Source of the DNA: Streptomyces albiflavescens
GTDB taxonomy: Bacteria; Actinomycetota; Actinomycetes; Streptomycetales; Streptomycetaceae
Reading direction: 5' to 3'
Length of the DNA: 64,000 nucleotides
Assembly: GCF_014645835.1 (NCBI RefSeq)
Contig: NZ_BMMM01000019.1
Span: forward strand, 62,001-126,000
A program made the translations under genes and the position numbers. The notes beneath the pieces are model-generated. The model searched no databases. It was given only the letters and a program-made list of their open reading frames with translations, and was not told the DNA's origin. Shown one piece after another: positions 51,733 through 60,907 of the stretch (positions are counted from its first letter, which is position 1; each line of letters starts with the position of its first letter).

Positions 51733-53474
51733 GGCCTGCGCCAGCTCCGTCCGTCTCGTGCGAGCATCTCGTCGGCTTCCTTCGGGCCCCAGCTGCCCGA
51801 GGGGTACTGCGCGGGCTTGCCGTGGCTCTCCCAGTAACCCTCGATCGGGTCGAGGATCTTCCAGGACTCTTCCACCTCTTGGTGACGGGGAAAGAGGTTG
51901 GCGTCACCGAGCAGGACATCCAGGATCAGCCGTTCGTACGCCTCCGGGCTGGACTGGGTGAACGACTCGCCGTAGGCGAAGTCCATCGTGACGTCCCGGA
52001 TCTCCATCGACGTACCCGGCACCTTCGATCCGAAGCGCACCGTCATGCCCTCGTCGGGCTGGACGCGGATGACGATCGCGTTGGCGCCGAGCTCCTCGGT
52101 GGCCGTCGAATCGAAGGGGGAGTGGGGCGCGCGCTGGAAGACCACCGCGATCTCCGTCACCCGTCGGCCCAGGCGCTTGCCGGTGCGCAGGTAGAAGGGG
52201 ACGCCCGCCCAACGGCGGTTGTCGACCTCCAGCTTGACGGCGGCGTAGGTGTCCGTCATCGACGCGGGGTCGATGCCGTCCTCCTGCAGATAGCCGCGCA
52301 CCTTCTCGCCGCCCTGCCAGCTCGCCGCGTACTGTCCACGCACGGTGTGCTCGCCCAGGTCGTCCGGGACCTTCACGGCCTTGAGGACCTTGAGCTTCTC
52401 GGTGAGCAGCGACTCGGCGTCGAACGCGGCCGGCTCCTCCATGGCCGTCAGCGCCATCAGCTGGAGGAGGTGATTCTGGATCACATCGCGGGCGGAGCCG
52501 ATGCCGTCGTAGTAGCCCGCCCGACCGCCGATGCCGATGTCCTCGGCCATGGTGATCTGGACGTGGTCGACGTACGACCGGTTCCAGATGGGCTCGTACA
52601 TCTGGTTGGCGAAGCGGAGCGCCAGGATGTTCTGGACGGTCTCCTTGCCGAGGTAGTGGTCGATGCGGAACACCTGGTCCGGGTCGAACACCTCGTGCAC
52701 GATCGCGTTGAGCTCACGTGCGCTGGCCAGGTCGCGGCCGAACGGCTTCTCGATGACCGCGCGCCGCCAGGAGCCCTCCGGCGCGTCCGCGAGGCCGTGC
52801 TTCTTGAGCTGCTGGACGACCTTCGGGAAGAACTTCGGCGGCACGGAGAGGTAGAAGGCATAGTTGCCGCTGGTGCCGCGCGAGGAGTCCAACTCGTCGA
52901 CCGCGGAGCGCAGTTGTTTGAACGCCGTGTCGTCGTCGAAGTCGCCCGGGATGAACCGCATGCCCTCGGCGAGCTGCTGCCAGACCTCCTCGCGGAACTC
53001 CGTACGGGAGTGCTCGCGCACCGAGTCGTGCACCACCTGCGCGAAGTCCTGATCCTCCCACTCGCGGCGGGCGAAGCCGAGGAGCGAGAAGCCCGGCGGG
53101 AGCAGACCGCGGTTGGCGAGGTCGTAGACGGCCGGCATCAGCTTCTTGCGGGACAGGTCGCCGGTGACGCCGAAGATGACCAGGCCGGAGGGGCCCGCGA
53201 TCCGGGGAAGGCGGCGGTCGCGCGGGTCACGGAGCGGGTTGTCCCAGTCGGACACCGGCAGGCCGAGCGCCTGGGCGAGGGCCCGCTGCGTCACGTCGGC
53301 CGACTCGGCGCTCGCGTTCGCCGCGCTCGCGTCGTCGGATCCCGCGGGTTCCGTGTGCGCGTCGCCGGATCCCGCCGTCACCACAGCCGGTTCGACGGCC
53401 GTGTCACCCAGTCCCTCCGCCGCGGCGGCCGCATCCTGCGCGGCGCGGTCCGGAAGTGCCTCATTCTTGGTCAT
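51729..53474 (-). CDS. zwf: Glucose-6-phosphate 1-dehydrogenase
   Basis: 581 residues from ATG 53474, overlapping the tal stop by four bases. It oxidises glucose 6-phosphate to 6-phosphogluconolactone with NADP. GPSGLVIFGVTGDLSRKKL is the cofactor site and FRIDHYLGKETVQNIL the active site. Compared with a usual length near 510, it has an extra 70-odd N-terminal residues rich in Ala, Ser, Asp and Glu (around GDAHTEPAGSDDASAANASA), before the conserved NPLRDPRDRRLPRIAGPSG. No better internal start with a clear ribosome site stands out, and the ATGA coupling to tal supports the long form. Confidence 0.95.
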   Translation of the reverse strand: MTKNEALPDRAAQDAAAAAEGLGDTAVEPAVVTAGSGDAHTEPAGSDDASAANASAESADVTQRALAQALGLPVSDWDNPLRDPRDRRLPRIAGPSGLVIFGVTGDLSRKKLMPAVYDLANRGLLPPGFSLLGFARREWEDQDFAQVVHDSVREHSRTEFREEVWQQLAEGMRFIPGDFDDDTAFKQLRSAVDELDSSRGTSGNYAFYLSVPPKFFPKVVQQLKKHGLADAPEGSWRRAVIEKPFGRDLASARELNAIVHEVFDPDQVFRIDHYLGKETVQNILALRFANQMYEPIWNRSYVDHVQITMAEDIGIGGRAGYYDGIGSARDVIQNHLLQLMALTAMEEPAAFDAESLLTEKLKVLKAVKVPDDLGEHTVRGQYAASWQGGEKVRGYLQEDGIDPASMTDTYAAVKLEVDNRRWAGVPFYLRTGKRLGRRVTEIAVVFQRAPHSPFDSTATEELGANAIVIRVQPDEGMTVRFGSKVPGTSMEIRDVTMDFAYGESFTQSSPEAYERLILDVLLGDANLFPRHQEVEESWKILDPIEGYWESHGKPAQYPSGSWGPKEADEMLARDGRSWRRP

Positions 53475-54640
53475 TCCCCTTCGACTCCCTTGCTGCCGAG
53501 CGAGGCCGCGACGGCCTCCAGCAGCTCCTGCCAGGCCGCCTCGAACTTCGCGACGCCCTCGTCCTCCAGCTGCTTCACGACCTCGTCGTACGAGATCCCG
53601 AGTGCCTCGACGGCGGCCAGTTCGGCGCGGGCCTGGGCGTAGCCGCCGGTCACCGCGTCGCCATGGATGTCACCGTGGTCGGCGGTGGCGTTCAAGGTCG
53701 CCTCCGGCATGGTGTTGACCGTGCCCGGCGCCACCAGCTCGTCGACGTACAGCGTGTCCTTGTACGCGGGGTCCTTGACGCCCGTCGAGGCCCACAGGGG
53801 GCGCTGCTTGTGGGCGCCGGACGGGGCGAGGGCGGTCCAGCGGGCACCGCGCTGTGTCGAATCGTCGGCAGAGCCGAACACCTCCTCGTAGGCCTCGTAC
53901 GCGAGCCGGGCATTGGCGAGCGCGGCCTTGCCCTTGAGGGCGAGCGCCTCGTCCGTGCCGACCTTCGCCAGCCGCTTGTCGATCTCGCTGTCGACACGCG
54001 AGACGAAGAAGGAGGCGACCGAGTGGATCGTGGACAGGTCGAGGCCGGCCGCCCGGGCCTTCTCCAGGCCCGCCACGTAGGCGTCCATGACCTCGCGGTA
54101 GCGCTCCAGCGAGAAGATCAGCGTGACGTTGACGCTGATGCCGAGGCCGATGACCTCGGTGATCGCCGGGAGGCCGGCCTGCGTCGCCGGGATCTTGATC
54201 ATCACGTTCGGGCGGTCGACCAGCCATGCGAGCTGCTTGGCCTCGGCGACGGTCGCCTCGGTGTGGTGGGCGAGACGCGGGTCGACCTCGATGGAGACCC
54301 GGCCGTCACGGCCGCCGGTCGCGTCGTACACCGGGCGCAGGATGTCGGCGGCGGCGCGCACGTCCGCGGTCGTCATCATGCGGACGGCCTCGTCGACCGT
54401 CACGCCGCGCACGGCGAGGTCGGCCAGCTGCTCCTCGTATCCCTCTCCCGAGCCGATGGCGGCCTGGAAGATGGAGGGGTTGGTGGTGACGCCCACCACG
54501 TGCCTGGTCTCGATGAGTTCGGCGAGGTTGCCGGACGCTATCCGCTTGCGGGAGAGGTCGTCGAGCCAGATGGAGACGCCTTCGTCGGAGAGGCGCTTGA
54601 GGGTTACCGCGGTAGCGGTTGCTTCGGTCACAGTGATCAT
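53471..54640 (-). CDS. tal: Transaldolase
   Basis: 389 residues from ATG 54640. It transfers a dihydroxyacetone unit between sugar phosphates in the non-oxidative branch. Motifs: VVGVTTNPSIFQAAI, the Schiff-base Lys in PNVMIKIPATQAG, and SVNVTLIFSLERYREVMDAY. Length fits the actinomycete TalA-type subfamily. It lies 19 bases after tkt and overlaps zwf by four bases. Confidence 0.97.
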   Translation of the reverse strand: MITVTEATATAVTLKRLSDEGVSIWLDDLSRKRIASGNLAELIETRHVVGVTTNPSIFQAAIGSGEGYEEQLADLAVRGVTVDEAVRMMTTADVRAAADILRPVYDATGGRDGRVSIEVDPRLAHHTEATVAEAKQLAWLVDRPNVMIKIPATQAGLPAITEVIGLGISVNVTLIFSLERYREVMDAYVAGLEKARAAGLDLSTIHSVASFFVSRVDSEIDKRLAKVGTDEALALKGKAALANARLAYEAYEEVFGSADDSTQRGARWTALAPSGAHKQRPLWASTGVKDPAYKDTLYVDELVAPGTVNTMPEATLNATADHGDIHGDAVTGGYAQARAELAAVEALGISYDEVVKQLEDEGVAKFEAAWQELLEAVAASLGSKGVEGE

Positions 54641-54659
54641 CTTCCTTTGTGCGATCGGA

Positions 54660-56747
54660 TCAACCGCGGACTGCGGTAAGAGATTCCCGCGCGGCGGCGG
54701 CTACGTGCTCGGCGGTGAAGCCGAACTCGGCGAACAGGGTCTTGGCGTCGGCGGAGGCGCCGAAGTGCTCCAGAGAAACGATGCGTCCGTGGTCACCGAC
54801 GTACCGGTACCAGGTCAGGCCGATGCCCGCCTCGACCGCCACACGGGCCTTCACAGACGGCGGAAGGACGCTCTCGCGGTACTCCGCGGGCTGCTCCTCG
54901 AACCACTCCACGGACGGCATCGACACGACACGCGTCCCCACGCCCTCGGCCTCCAACTGCTCGCGCGCGGCGACGGCGAGCTGTACCTCGGATCCGGTGG
55001 CGATGAGGACGACGTCGGGCGTCTGGGTGGAGGAGTCGCGCAGGACGTAACCGCCCTTCGCCGCCTCGGGGTTGGCCGCGTAGGTGGGCACACCCTGACG
55101 GGTGAGCGCGAGGCCGTGCGGCGCCGGGTTGGCGGCGTGCCGCTTGAGGATCTCGGCCCAGGCGATCGCCGTCTCGTTGGCGTCGGCCGGACGGACGATG
55201 TTCAGGCCGGGGATGGCGCGCAGTGAGGCGAGGTGCTCGACCGGCTGATGCGTCGGACCGTCCTCGCCGAGGCCGATGGAGTCGTGCGTCCAGACGTACG
55301 TCACCGGGAGTTGCATCAGCGCGGACAGGCGTACGGCGTTGCGCATGTAGTCCGAGAAGACCAGAAACGTACCGCCGTAGATACGGGTGTTGCCGTGCAG
55401 TGCGATGCCGTTCATCTCGGCGGCCATCGAGTGCTCGCGGATGCCGAAGTGGACGGTGCGGCCGTAGGGGTCGGCCTCCGGCAGCGGGTTGCCCTTCGGC
55501 AGGAAGGAGGAGGTCTTGTCGATGGTGGTGTTGTTCGAGCCGGCGAGGTCGGCGGAGCCGCCCCACAGCTCGGGGAGCACACCGCCGAGCGCCTGCAGGA
55601 CCTTGCCGGAGGCGGCGCGGGTCGCGACGGACGTGCCCGCCTCGAAGACCGGCAGCGCGGATTCCCAGCCCTCGGGCAGCTGACCGGCGACAACACGGTC
55701 GAAGAGCCCCGCGCGCTCGGGCTGCGCGGTGCGCCACTCGGCGATCTGCTTGTCCCAGGCGGCGTGCGCCTCGGCGCCCCGGTCGAGGGCGGTCCGGGCG
55801 TGGTCCAGGACCTCGGCGTCCACCTGGAAGCTCTGCTCGGGGTCGAAGCCAAGGATCCGCTTGGTGGCCGCGATCTCCTCGGCGCCGAGTGCCGAGCCGT
55901 GGGAGGCCTCGGTGTTCTGCGCGTTCGGGGCGGGCCAGGCGATGATCGTGCGCATCGCGATGATGGAGGGGCGCTCGGTCTCCGCCCGGGCCGTCTGCAG
56001 AGCCGTGTACAGCGCGTGGACGTCGATGTCGCCGCCCAGCGCGGGCTCGATCCGCTGCACGTGCCAGCCGTACGCCTCGTAGCGCTTCAGCACGTCCTCG
56101 GAGAACGCCGTCGCGGTGTCGCCCTCGATGGAGATGTGGTTGTCGTCGTAGACGAAGACGAGGTTGCCGAGCTTCTGGTGGCCGGCGAGGGACGAGGCCT
56201 CGGCGGAGATGCCCTCCTCCAGGTCGCCGTCCGAGACGATCGCCCAGATGGTGTGGTCGAACGGAGACTCGCCCTCGGGGGCCTCGGGGTCGAAGAGGCC
56301 GCGCTCGTAGCGGGCGGCCATCGCCATGCCCACGGCGTTGGCGACACCCTGGCCGAGCGGGCCGGTCGTCGTCTCGACGCCCGCCGTGTGCCCGTACTCC
56401 GGATGGCCCGGCGTCTTCGACCCGTGGGTACGGAACGCCTTCAGGTCGTCGAGTTCGAGTTCGTAGCCCGACAGGAAGAGCTGGGTGTACAGGGTCAGCG
56501 AGGTGTGGCCGGGGGAGAGGACGAAGCGGTCGCGGCCGGTCCACTCCGGGTCGGCGGGGTCGTGACGCATCACCTTCTGAAAGAGGGTGTACGCGGCCGG
56601 GGCCAGGCTCATCGCGGTGCCCGGGTGGCCGTTTCCGACCTGCTGCACGGCATCGGCCGCCAGGAGGCGGGCGGTGTCGACGGCACGCCGGTCCAGCTCG
56701 GTCCACTCGAATCCGTCGGAGAAGCTGTCGGGTGTCTGCGTGCTCAT
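54660..56747 (-). CDS. tkt: Transketolase
   Basis: 695 residues from ATG 56747; a TTG two codons upstream is less likely. It transfers two-carbon units using thiamine diphosphate. The signatures are GNGHPGTAMSLAP, the thiamine-diphosphate motif SDGDLEEGISAEASSLAG ending in the metal-binding Asn region (YDDNHISIEG), and THDSIGLGEDGPTHQPVEH of the pyrimidine domain. It is the first gene of a seven-gene minus-strand operon covering the whole pentose phosphate pathway plus pgi. Its promoter region carries an AT-rich palindrome shared with the divergent AraC gene. Confidence 0.97.
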   Translation of the reverse strand: MSTQTPDSFSDGFEWTELDRRAVDTARLLAADAVQQVGNGHPGTAMSLAPAAYTLFQKVMRHDPADPEWTGRDRFVLSPGHTSLTLYTQLFLSGYELELDDLKAFRTHGSKTPGHPEYGHTAGVETTTGPLGQGVANAVGMAMAARYERGLFDPEAPEGESPFDHTIWAIVSDGDLEEGISAEASSLAGHQKLGNLVFVYDDNHISIEGDTATAFSEDVLKRYEAYGWHVQRIEPALGGDIDVHALYTALQTARAETERPSIIAMRTIIAWPAPNAQNTEASHGSALGAEEIAATKRILGFDPEQSFQVDAEVLDHARTALDRGAEAHAAWDKQIAEWRTAQPERAGLFDRVVAGQLPEGWESALPVFEAGTSVATRAASGKVLQALGGVLPELWGGSADLAGSNNTTIDKTSSFLPKGNPLPEADPYGRTVHFGIREHSMAAEMNGIALHGNTRIYGGTFLVFSDYMRNAVRLSALMQLPVTYVWTHDSIGLGEDGPTHQPVEHLASLRAIPGLNIVRPADANETAIAWAEILKRHAANPAPHGLALTRQGVPTYAANPEAAKGGYVLRDSSTQTPDVVLIATGSEVQLAVAAREQLEAEGVGTRVVSMPSVEWFEEQPAEYRESVLPPSVKARVAVEAGIGLTWYRYVGDHGRIVSLEHFGASADAKTLFAEFGFTAEHVAAAARESLTAVRG

Positions 56748-56800
56748 CTTCAAGAAGTCCTCGATAGGAGCGGTGTAAGTGCTCGGGCGTGTTCAAAACT

Positions 56801-56815
56801 AAAAGTCTGACTTTT
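56801..56815. promoter_or_regulatory. AT-rich palindrome between tkt and AraC gene
   Basis: AAAAGTC-T-GACTTTT, seven-base perfect arms around one base, about 54 bases before tkt and 78 before the AraC gene. Such an AT-rich palindrome is rare by chance in DNA of this composition. Confidence 0.55.
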
Positions 56816-56893
56816 GCCGGGGAAGGTGCCCGTGTGTCAGCCTTCGGTGAAAGTGGGACACGCAGCGCCGTACCGAGCCGACGCGAGAAGGAC

Positions 56894-57781
56894 ATGGCAG
56901 ACAGAACCACCCAAGACGGTGACGGGATCAGAACGTTTCCCTTCCCCATAGACCTGAGCGTGAGCGGCGTCGGCATGCAGGTCCGGCCGATGGAACCCGA
57001 CCGGGCCTGGGCCGAGGAGGCGCCCCTGGACCGGGTGCACCGCATCGACTTCCACGTGGTGATGCTGTTCCGCGGGGGTCCTGTGACGCACATGGTCGAC
57101 TTCACCGAGTACGAGGTCACGGACGGCGATGTGTTGTGGATCCGGCCGGGTCAGGTACACCGTTTCTCCAGGGGAGGCGAGTACCGGGGGACCGCCCTGA
57201 TCATGCAGCCCGGCTTCCTGCCCCGCGCCACGGTCGAGGCGACCGGCCTCTACCGCTACGACCAGCCCCCGCTGCTGCGTCCCGACGCGGCCCAGCTCGC
57301 CGCCCTGGAGAACTCCCTCGCCCAGCTGGAGCGCGAGTACAACGACACGACCACGCTGCCGCTCAGCCTGCACACCGCGGTACTGCGGCACTCCCTGACC
57401 GCGTTCCTGCTGCGCCTCGCCCATCTCGCGGCGAGCTCCGCCGAGGCGGCGCGCGAGCGGACCGACACCACCTTCACCCGCTTCCGGGACGCGGTGGAGA
57501 AGGGCTTCGCGACCAACCACAGCGTCAGCGCGTACGCCGACGCCCTCGGCTACTCCCGTCGCACGCTCGTCCGCGCGGTGCGCGCGGCCACCGGCGAGAC
57601 CCCGAAGGGCTTCATCGACAAGCGGGTGATCCTGGAGGCCAAACGGCTCCTCGCCCACACGCAGATGCCCATCGGCCGCATCGGCGTCGCCGTGGGCTTT
57701 CCCGACTCGGCCAACTTCTCCAAGTTCTTCCATCAGCACACGGACACGACTCCGGCGGCATTCCGGGCGGAGCTGCGCTGA
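56894..57781 (+). CDS. AraC-family transcriptional regulator
   Basis: 295 residues from ATG 56894 with GAGAAGG just upstream; a longer frame from GTG 56789 would run over the palindrome. An N-terminal cupin-type effector domain (IDFHVVMLFRGGPVTHMVDF, GDVLWIRPGQVHRFSRGGEY) is followed by two helix-turn-helix motifs (HSVSAYADALGYSRRTLVRA, IGRIGVAVGFPDSANFSKFF). It is divergent from the pentose phosphate operon and is the obvious candidate for its local control, unless it regulates only itself. A strong terminator follows 60 bases downstream. Confidence 0.85.
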   Translation: MADRTTQDGDGIRTFPFPIDLSVSGVGMQVRPMEPDRAWAEEAPLDRVHRIDFHVVMLFRGGPVTHMVDFTEYEVTDGDVLWIRPGQVHRFSRGGEYRGTALIMQPGFLPRATVEATGLYRYDQPPLLRPDAAQLAALENSLAQLEREYNDTTTLPLSLHTAVLRHSLTAFLLRLAHLAASSAEAARERTDTTFTRFRDAVEKGFATNHSVSAYADALGYSRRTLVRAVRAATGETPKGFIDKRVILEAKRLLAHTQMPIGRIGVAVGFPDSANFSKFFHQHTDTTPAAFRAELR

Positions 57782-57841
57782 GGGCGCGGGTCGGCGGGGC
57801 GCCCGGACAGCGGTGAGCGCCGTGGGCATTGCCGCACGGAA

Positions 57842-57869
57842 AGGGGGCGGGCCGTCGGGCCCGCCCCCT
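57842..57869. terminator. Terminator after AraC gene
   Basis: Perfect 12-base arms AGGGGGCGGGCC and GGCCCGCCCCCT with loop GTCG, 60 bases past the AraC stop. It also faces the decayed gene coming from the right. Confidence 0.85.
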
Positions 57870-57879
57870 CATCACTTCT

Positions 57880-57996
57880 TCACCGCGTGTAGTCGGCGGC
57901 GGCCTTCGCGGGCGCCGCCCCGGCCAGGCCGAGCGCCGGCACCGTGAGGAGGGCGGTCAGGACGGCGGTGACCAGTCGCCTGACCTCGGTGCGTGA
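57880..57996 (-). pseudogene. Signal-peptide remnant of a lost secreted protein
   Basis: The minus-strand frame ending at 57880 reads RRLVTAVLTALLTVPALGLA then GAAPAKAAADYTR and a stop, a typical Streptomyces signal peptide with a cleavage-like AKA-A site. No ATG or GTG start is available upstream before a stop at 58033, and no mature domain follows, so this looks like the stump of a deleted secreted protein next to the glucanase gene. Confidence 0.45.
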
Positions 57997-58044
57997 CGCG
58001 GCCGGCCCGGCCGGGGAGCGTGTGAGTATCGGTCAACTCACCTC

Positions 58045-59457
58045 TCAGTGACCGAAGTCGAACCAGTTGACGTTCACGAAGTCCGCCGGCTGGCCGCTGG
58101 TGAAGGTCAGATAGACGTCGTGGGTTCCGGTGACGGAGCTGATGTTCGCGGGCACCGTCCTCCAGGACTGCCAGCCGCCGGTGTTGGCCACCGCGAAGCT
58201 GCCGATCGGCGCGCTCGTACGGCTGTCGAGGCGCACCTCGACGAGTCCGCTGACACCGCCCGCCGCGCCGCTCGCGACCCGGCCGTAGAACTGATGAGCC
58301 GCCGTGGAACCGAAGTTGACGCCCTTGTATAGCGCGTAGTCGCCGTTCGCGAGTGAGCTGATGTTCTGTCCGCCGCCGGTGTCGGTGGTGGTTTCCGTGC
58401 CCACGCCTGCCTGGCCGTCGTACGACTCGGCCTGGATGGCGCTGTAGGCGTCACGGTTGCCGGAGGGTGGCGGGGTCGTGCCGCCGCCGTCGCCGGCCGC
58501 CTGCAGGACCTGGACGTAGTCGACGACCAGCGGGTGGCCGGGGTCCGTGCCGCTGTCCGGGCCACCGCCGAAGGCGTCGGGGAAGCCGCCGCCCATCGCC
58601 ACGTTCAGGATCAGGAAGTAGCCGTGATCGGTGGCGTTCGCCCAGGTGGTCGCGTCGACCTGATTCGCCCGCACCGTATGGAAGTTGACGCCGTCGAGGT
58701 AGAAGCGCATCTCCTCGGGGCTCGTGGACTTGTCCCACTCCACCGCGTACGTGTGGAAGCCGGCCTGGCAGGTGGTCCCGGCGCAGGGGGTGTTGCCACC
58801 GATGCCGGAGGTCTCGTTGCAGGGGCCACCGGGCGAGGTGCCGCAATGCATCGTGGCCCACTCGGTGTTGAGCCCCTGGACGTTCTCCATGATGTCGAGC
58901 TCGCCGATGCCGGGCCAGTTCCAGTAGTTGCCGCGGAAGGGCGCGCCCAGCATCCAGAAGGCGGGCCAGTAGCCCTTGGCAGCGGCGCCGGTCACGTTCG
59001 GCATCTGCAGGCGGGCCTCGACGCGCAGCTTGCCGCCCGCGGAGGGCTGGAAGTCGGTGCGGACCGTCTCGATGCGGCCCGAGGTCCAGTTGCCCGCCGC
59101 GTCGCGCCGGGGGGTGATCCGGAGGTTTCCGGCGCCGTCCAGGGAGACGTTGTTCGTGCTGGAGGTCATCGTCTCGACCTCACCGGTACCGAAGTTGGCC
59201 GGCCCGCCGGGGTAGCTCGTACCCGTCGTGTACTGCCAGTTGGCGGTGTTGACGCCGGACCCGGCGGCCCCGTTGAAGTCGTCGAGGAAGACCTGGGACC
59301 AGCCGGACGGGGGTGTGGGGGCGGAGGCGTTCGCGGGGAGGGTGGCGGCCGTGGCAGCGGCGGCCGCCAGGCCGAGGGTGCTGAACACGGCGATGAGTAC
59401 GCGCCGCAGGGGGCGGCGTCTGCCGGATGCGCCGGGTGTGCCGGAAGTTTCACTCAT
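58045..59457 (-). CDS. Secreted GH16 beta-glucanase with C-terminal CBM6-like domain
   Basis: 470 residues from ATG 59457. The signal peptide starts with an Arg-rich run (GRRRPLRR) and ends near ANASAPTP. Residues about 50-315 are a GH16 laminarinase-type domain with the catalytic motif GIGELDIMENVQG (Glu-x-Asp-x-x-Glu) and ATDHGYFLILNVAMGGGFP. A Gly/Thr/Pro linker (GDGGGTTPPPSGN) leads to a CBM6-like beta-sandwich of about 130 residues (IQAESYDGQAGVGTE to the end). It should cut beta-1,3- or beta-1,3-1,4-glucans outside the cell. Two LacI/CebR-type operators lie upstream, so expression is probably sugar-induced. Confidence 0.9.
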   Translation of the reverse strand: MSETSGTPGASGRRRPLRRVLIAVFSTLGLAAAAATAATLPANASAPTPPSGWSQVFLDDFNGAAGSGVNTANWQYTTGTSYPGGPANFGTGEVETMTSSTNNVSLDGAGNLRITPRRDAAGNWTSGRIETVRTDFQPSAGGKLRVEARLQMPNVTGAAAKGYWPAFWMLGAPFRGNYWNWPGIGELDIMENVQGLNTEWATMHCGTSPGGPCNETSGIGGNTPCAGTTCQAGFHTYAVEWDKSTSPEEMRFYLDGVNFHTVRANQVDATTWANATDHGYFLILNVAMGGGFPDAFGGGPDSGTDPGHPLVVDYVQVLQAAGDGGGTTPPPSGNRDAYSAIQAESYDGQAGVGTETTTDTGGGQNISSLANGDYALYKGVNFGSTAAHQFYGRVASGAAGGVSGLVEVRLDSRTSAPIGSFAVANTGGWQSWRTVPANISSVTGTHDVYLTFTSGQPADFVNVNWFDFGH

Positions 59458-59498
59458 GGGTGCCTCTTCGGGTACGGAGTGGGGTGCGCGGGTGGGGA

Positions 59499-59533
59499 TG
59501 AGAGCGCTCCCACGTTTGTGAGAGCGCTCTCAC
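59499..59533. promoter_or_regulatory. Two LacI/CebR-type operators before the glucanase gene
   Basis: TGAGAGCGCTCCCA (59499-59512) and GTGAGAGCGCTCTCAC (59518-59533), 42-76 bases upstream of the start. Both match the GAGCGCTC core of the cellulose-utilisation repressor CebR box (TGGGAGCGCTCCCA) and related BglR/LacI-type sites. The repressor gene is not in the window. Confidence 0.8.
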
Positions 59534-59644
59534 AGCAGCTGCGCGGACAATGTGCTCTCTGTCACTCCGGTCGTCAAGAGGTAAAGCCGAGAAACTCCCT
59601 TCCGCAGAAGGGAGTTCACGATGTGAAGGAAGGGCCGAGGGGCG

Positions 59645-60907
59645 CTAAAGTGCGCTTCCCGCCTTCCAGTCCGCCCAGGACAGGTTCCACCCATTGAGGC
59701 CGTTGGCGGGGGCCACGGTCTTCTCACCCGAGTTCTTGACGATCACCACGTCGCCGAGCATCGAGCTGTTGTAGAACTTGTAGCCCGGCACGGAGCTGTC
59801 GTTCGCGCCCTCGGCGTCGTGCAGGCCGACACAGCCGTGGCTGGTGTTGCTGGCGCCGAAGACCGACGTAGAGGCCCAGTAGTTGCCGTGGATGAAGGTG
59901 CCGGAGGTGGTCAGGCGCTGGGCGTGCGGGACGTCCGCGATGTCGTACTCGTCGCCGAGGCCCACGGTCGAGGACTCCATGCGGGTCTGCTTGAACCGCT
60001 CGCTGATCACCATGATCCCGGACCAGGTGGTGTGGTCGGAGTCGCCGCCGCTCACCGGGTAGTCGGCGAGCGTCGAGCCCTCCCGCTCGACCGTCATCGT
60101 CTTCTTCGCCAGGTCGACCGTGCTGATCTGGCGGCGGCCGATGTGGAAGCTGACGTCCTTGGACTGGACGCCGTAGACCCCGTCCGTGCCCTCGATGTCC
60201 TTGAGCCGCAGGCTCAGCGTGATCTTCGTGCCCGCGGCCCAGTACTCCTCGGGCCGGAAGTCGAGCCGGGTGTCACTGAACCAGTGGCCGATCACCTCGA
60301 CCGCGGGCTCGGCCGTCACCGTGATCGCCTTCTCCACCGCGGCCCGGTCCTTGACGGCCCGGGTGAAGTTGATCGACACGGGCATGCCGACACCGGACGT
60401 CGAATTCGCCTCCGGAGTGAAATAGCCCACGAAGGTCTCGCCGGGGGACTTCGTGACGAAGGTCGCCGTGTGCGCGTCGGCACCCTGTGGTGTCGCTGTG
60501 ACCGTGTACTTGGTGCCCGAGTACGGATTCCTGGTGGAGGTCCATGTCGTACGGGCGTCGTTGAAGGAACCGGCCAGGGTGGAACCGTCGTTGCCGGTGA
60601 CCTTGACGGTCGACAGGGTGCCGTTCGCCACGGTGACCTCGACCGGGCTCGTGAAATCGGCCTTCTTCGTGCCGTCGGCGGGGGTGACGGTGACGGCGGG
60701 CGTCTTGGCCTCGACCTTGGCCTTGGTGCTGGTCGCGGCCTGCGTGGTACCTGTGCCCTCCGAGGCGTCCGCCGAACCGGAGCAGCCCGTCAGGGCCGTG
60801 GCCGTGGCGCCGCCGAGCACGGCGAGGATCCCGCGCCGCGACCACGCCGGCAGGTCGGACCGGTTCGCTCTCTGCTCGGACCGGTTCGATATCTCAGGGA
60901 CGCCCAC
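59645..60907 (-). CDS. L,D-transpeptidase lipoprotein (Ig-YkuD type)
   Basis: 420 residues from GTG 60907 with AGGAAAGG upstream. A lipoprotein signal has two Arg before ILAVLGGATATALTGC, placing the lipidated Cys near residue 42. Two Ig-like domains (about residues 70-290) precede a YkuD catalytic domain. The catalytic block is intact: GTFIHGNYW, then NTSHGCVGLHD with the nucleophilic Cys. Such proteins make 3-3 cross-links in peptidoglycan, and Mycobacterium LdtMt2 shares this layout. It is divergent from the flavoprotein across about 300 bases. Confidence 0.9.
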   Translation of the reverse strand: MGVPEISNRSEQRANRSDLPAWSRRGILAVLGGATATALTGCSGSADASEGTGTTQAATSTKAKVEAKTPAVTVTPADGTKKADFTSPVEVTVANGTLSTVKVTGNDGSTLAGSFNDARTTWTSTRNPYSGTKYTVTATPQGADAHTATFVTKSPGETFVGYFTPEANSTSGVGMPVSINFTRAVKDRAAVEKAITVTAEPAVEVIGHWFSDTRLDFRPEEYWAAGTKITLSLRLKDIEGTDGVYGVQSKDVSFHIGRRQISTVDLAKKTMTVEREGSTLADYPVSGGDSDHTTWSGIMVISERFKQTRMESSTVGLGDEYDIADVPHAQRLTTSGTFIHGNYWASTSVFGASNTSHGCVGLHDAEGANDSSVPGYKFYNSSMLGDVVIVKNSGEKTVAPANGLNGWNLSWADWKAGSAL

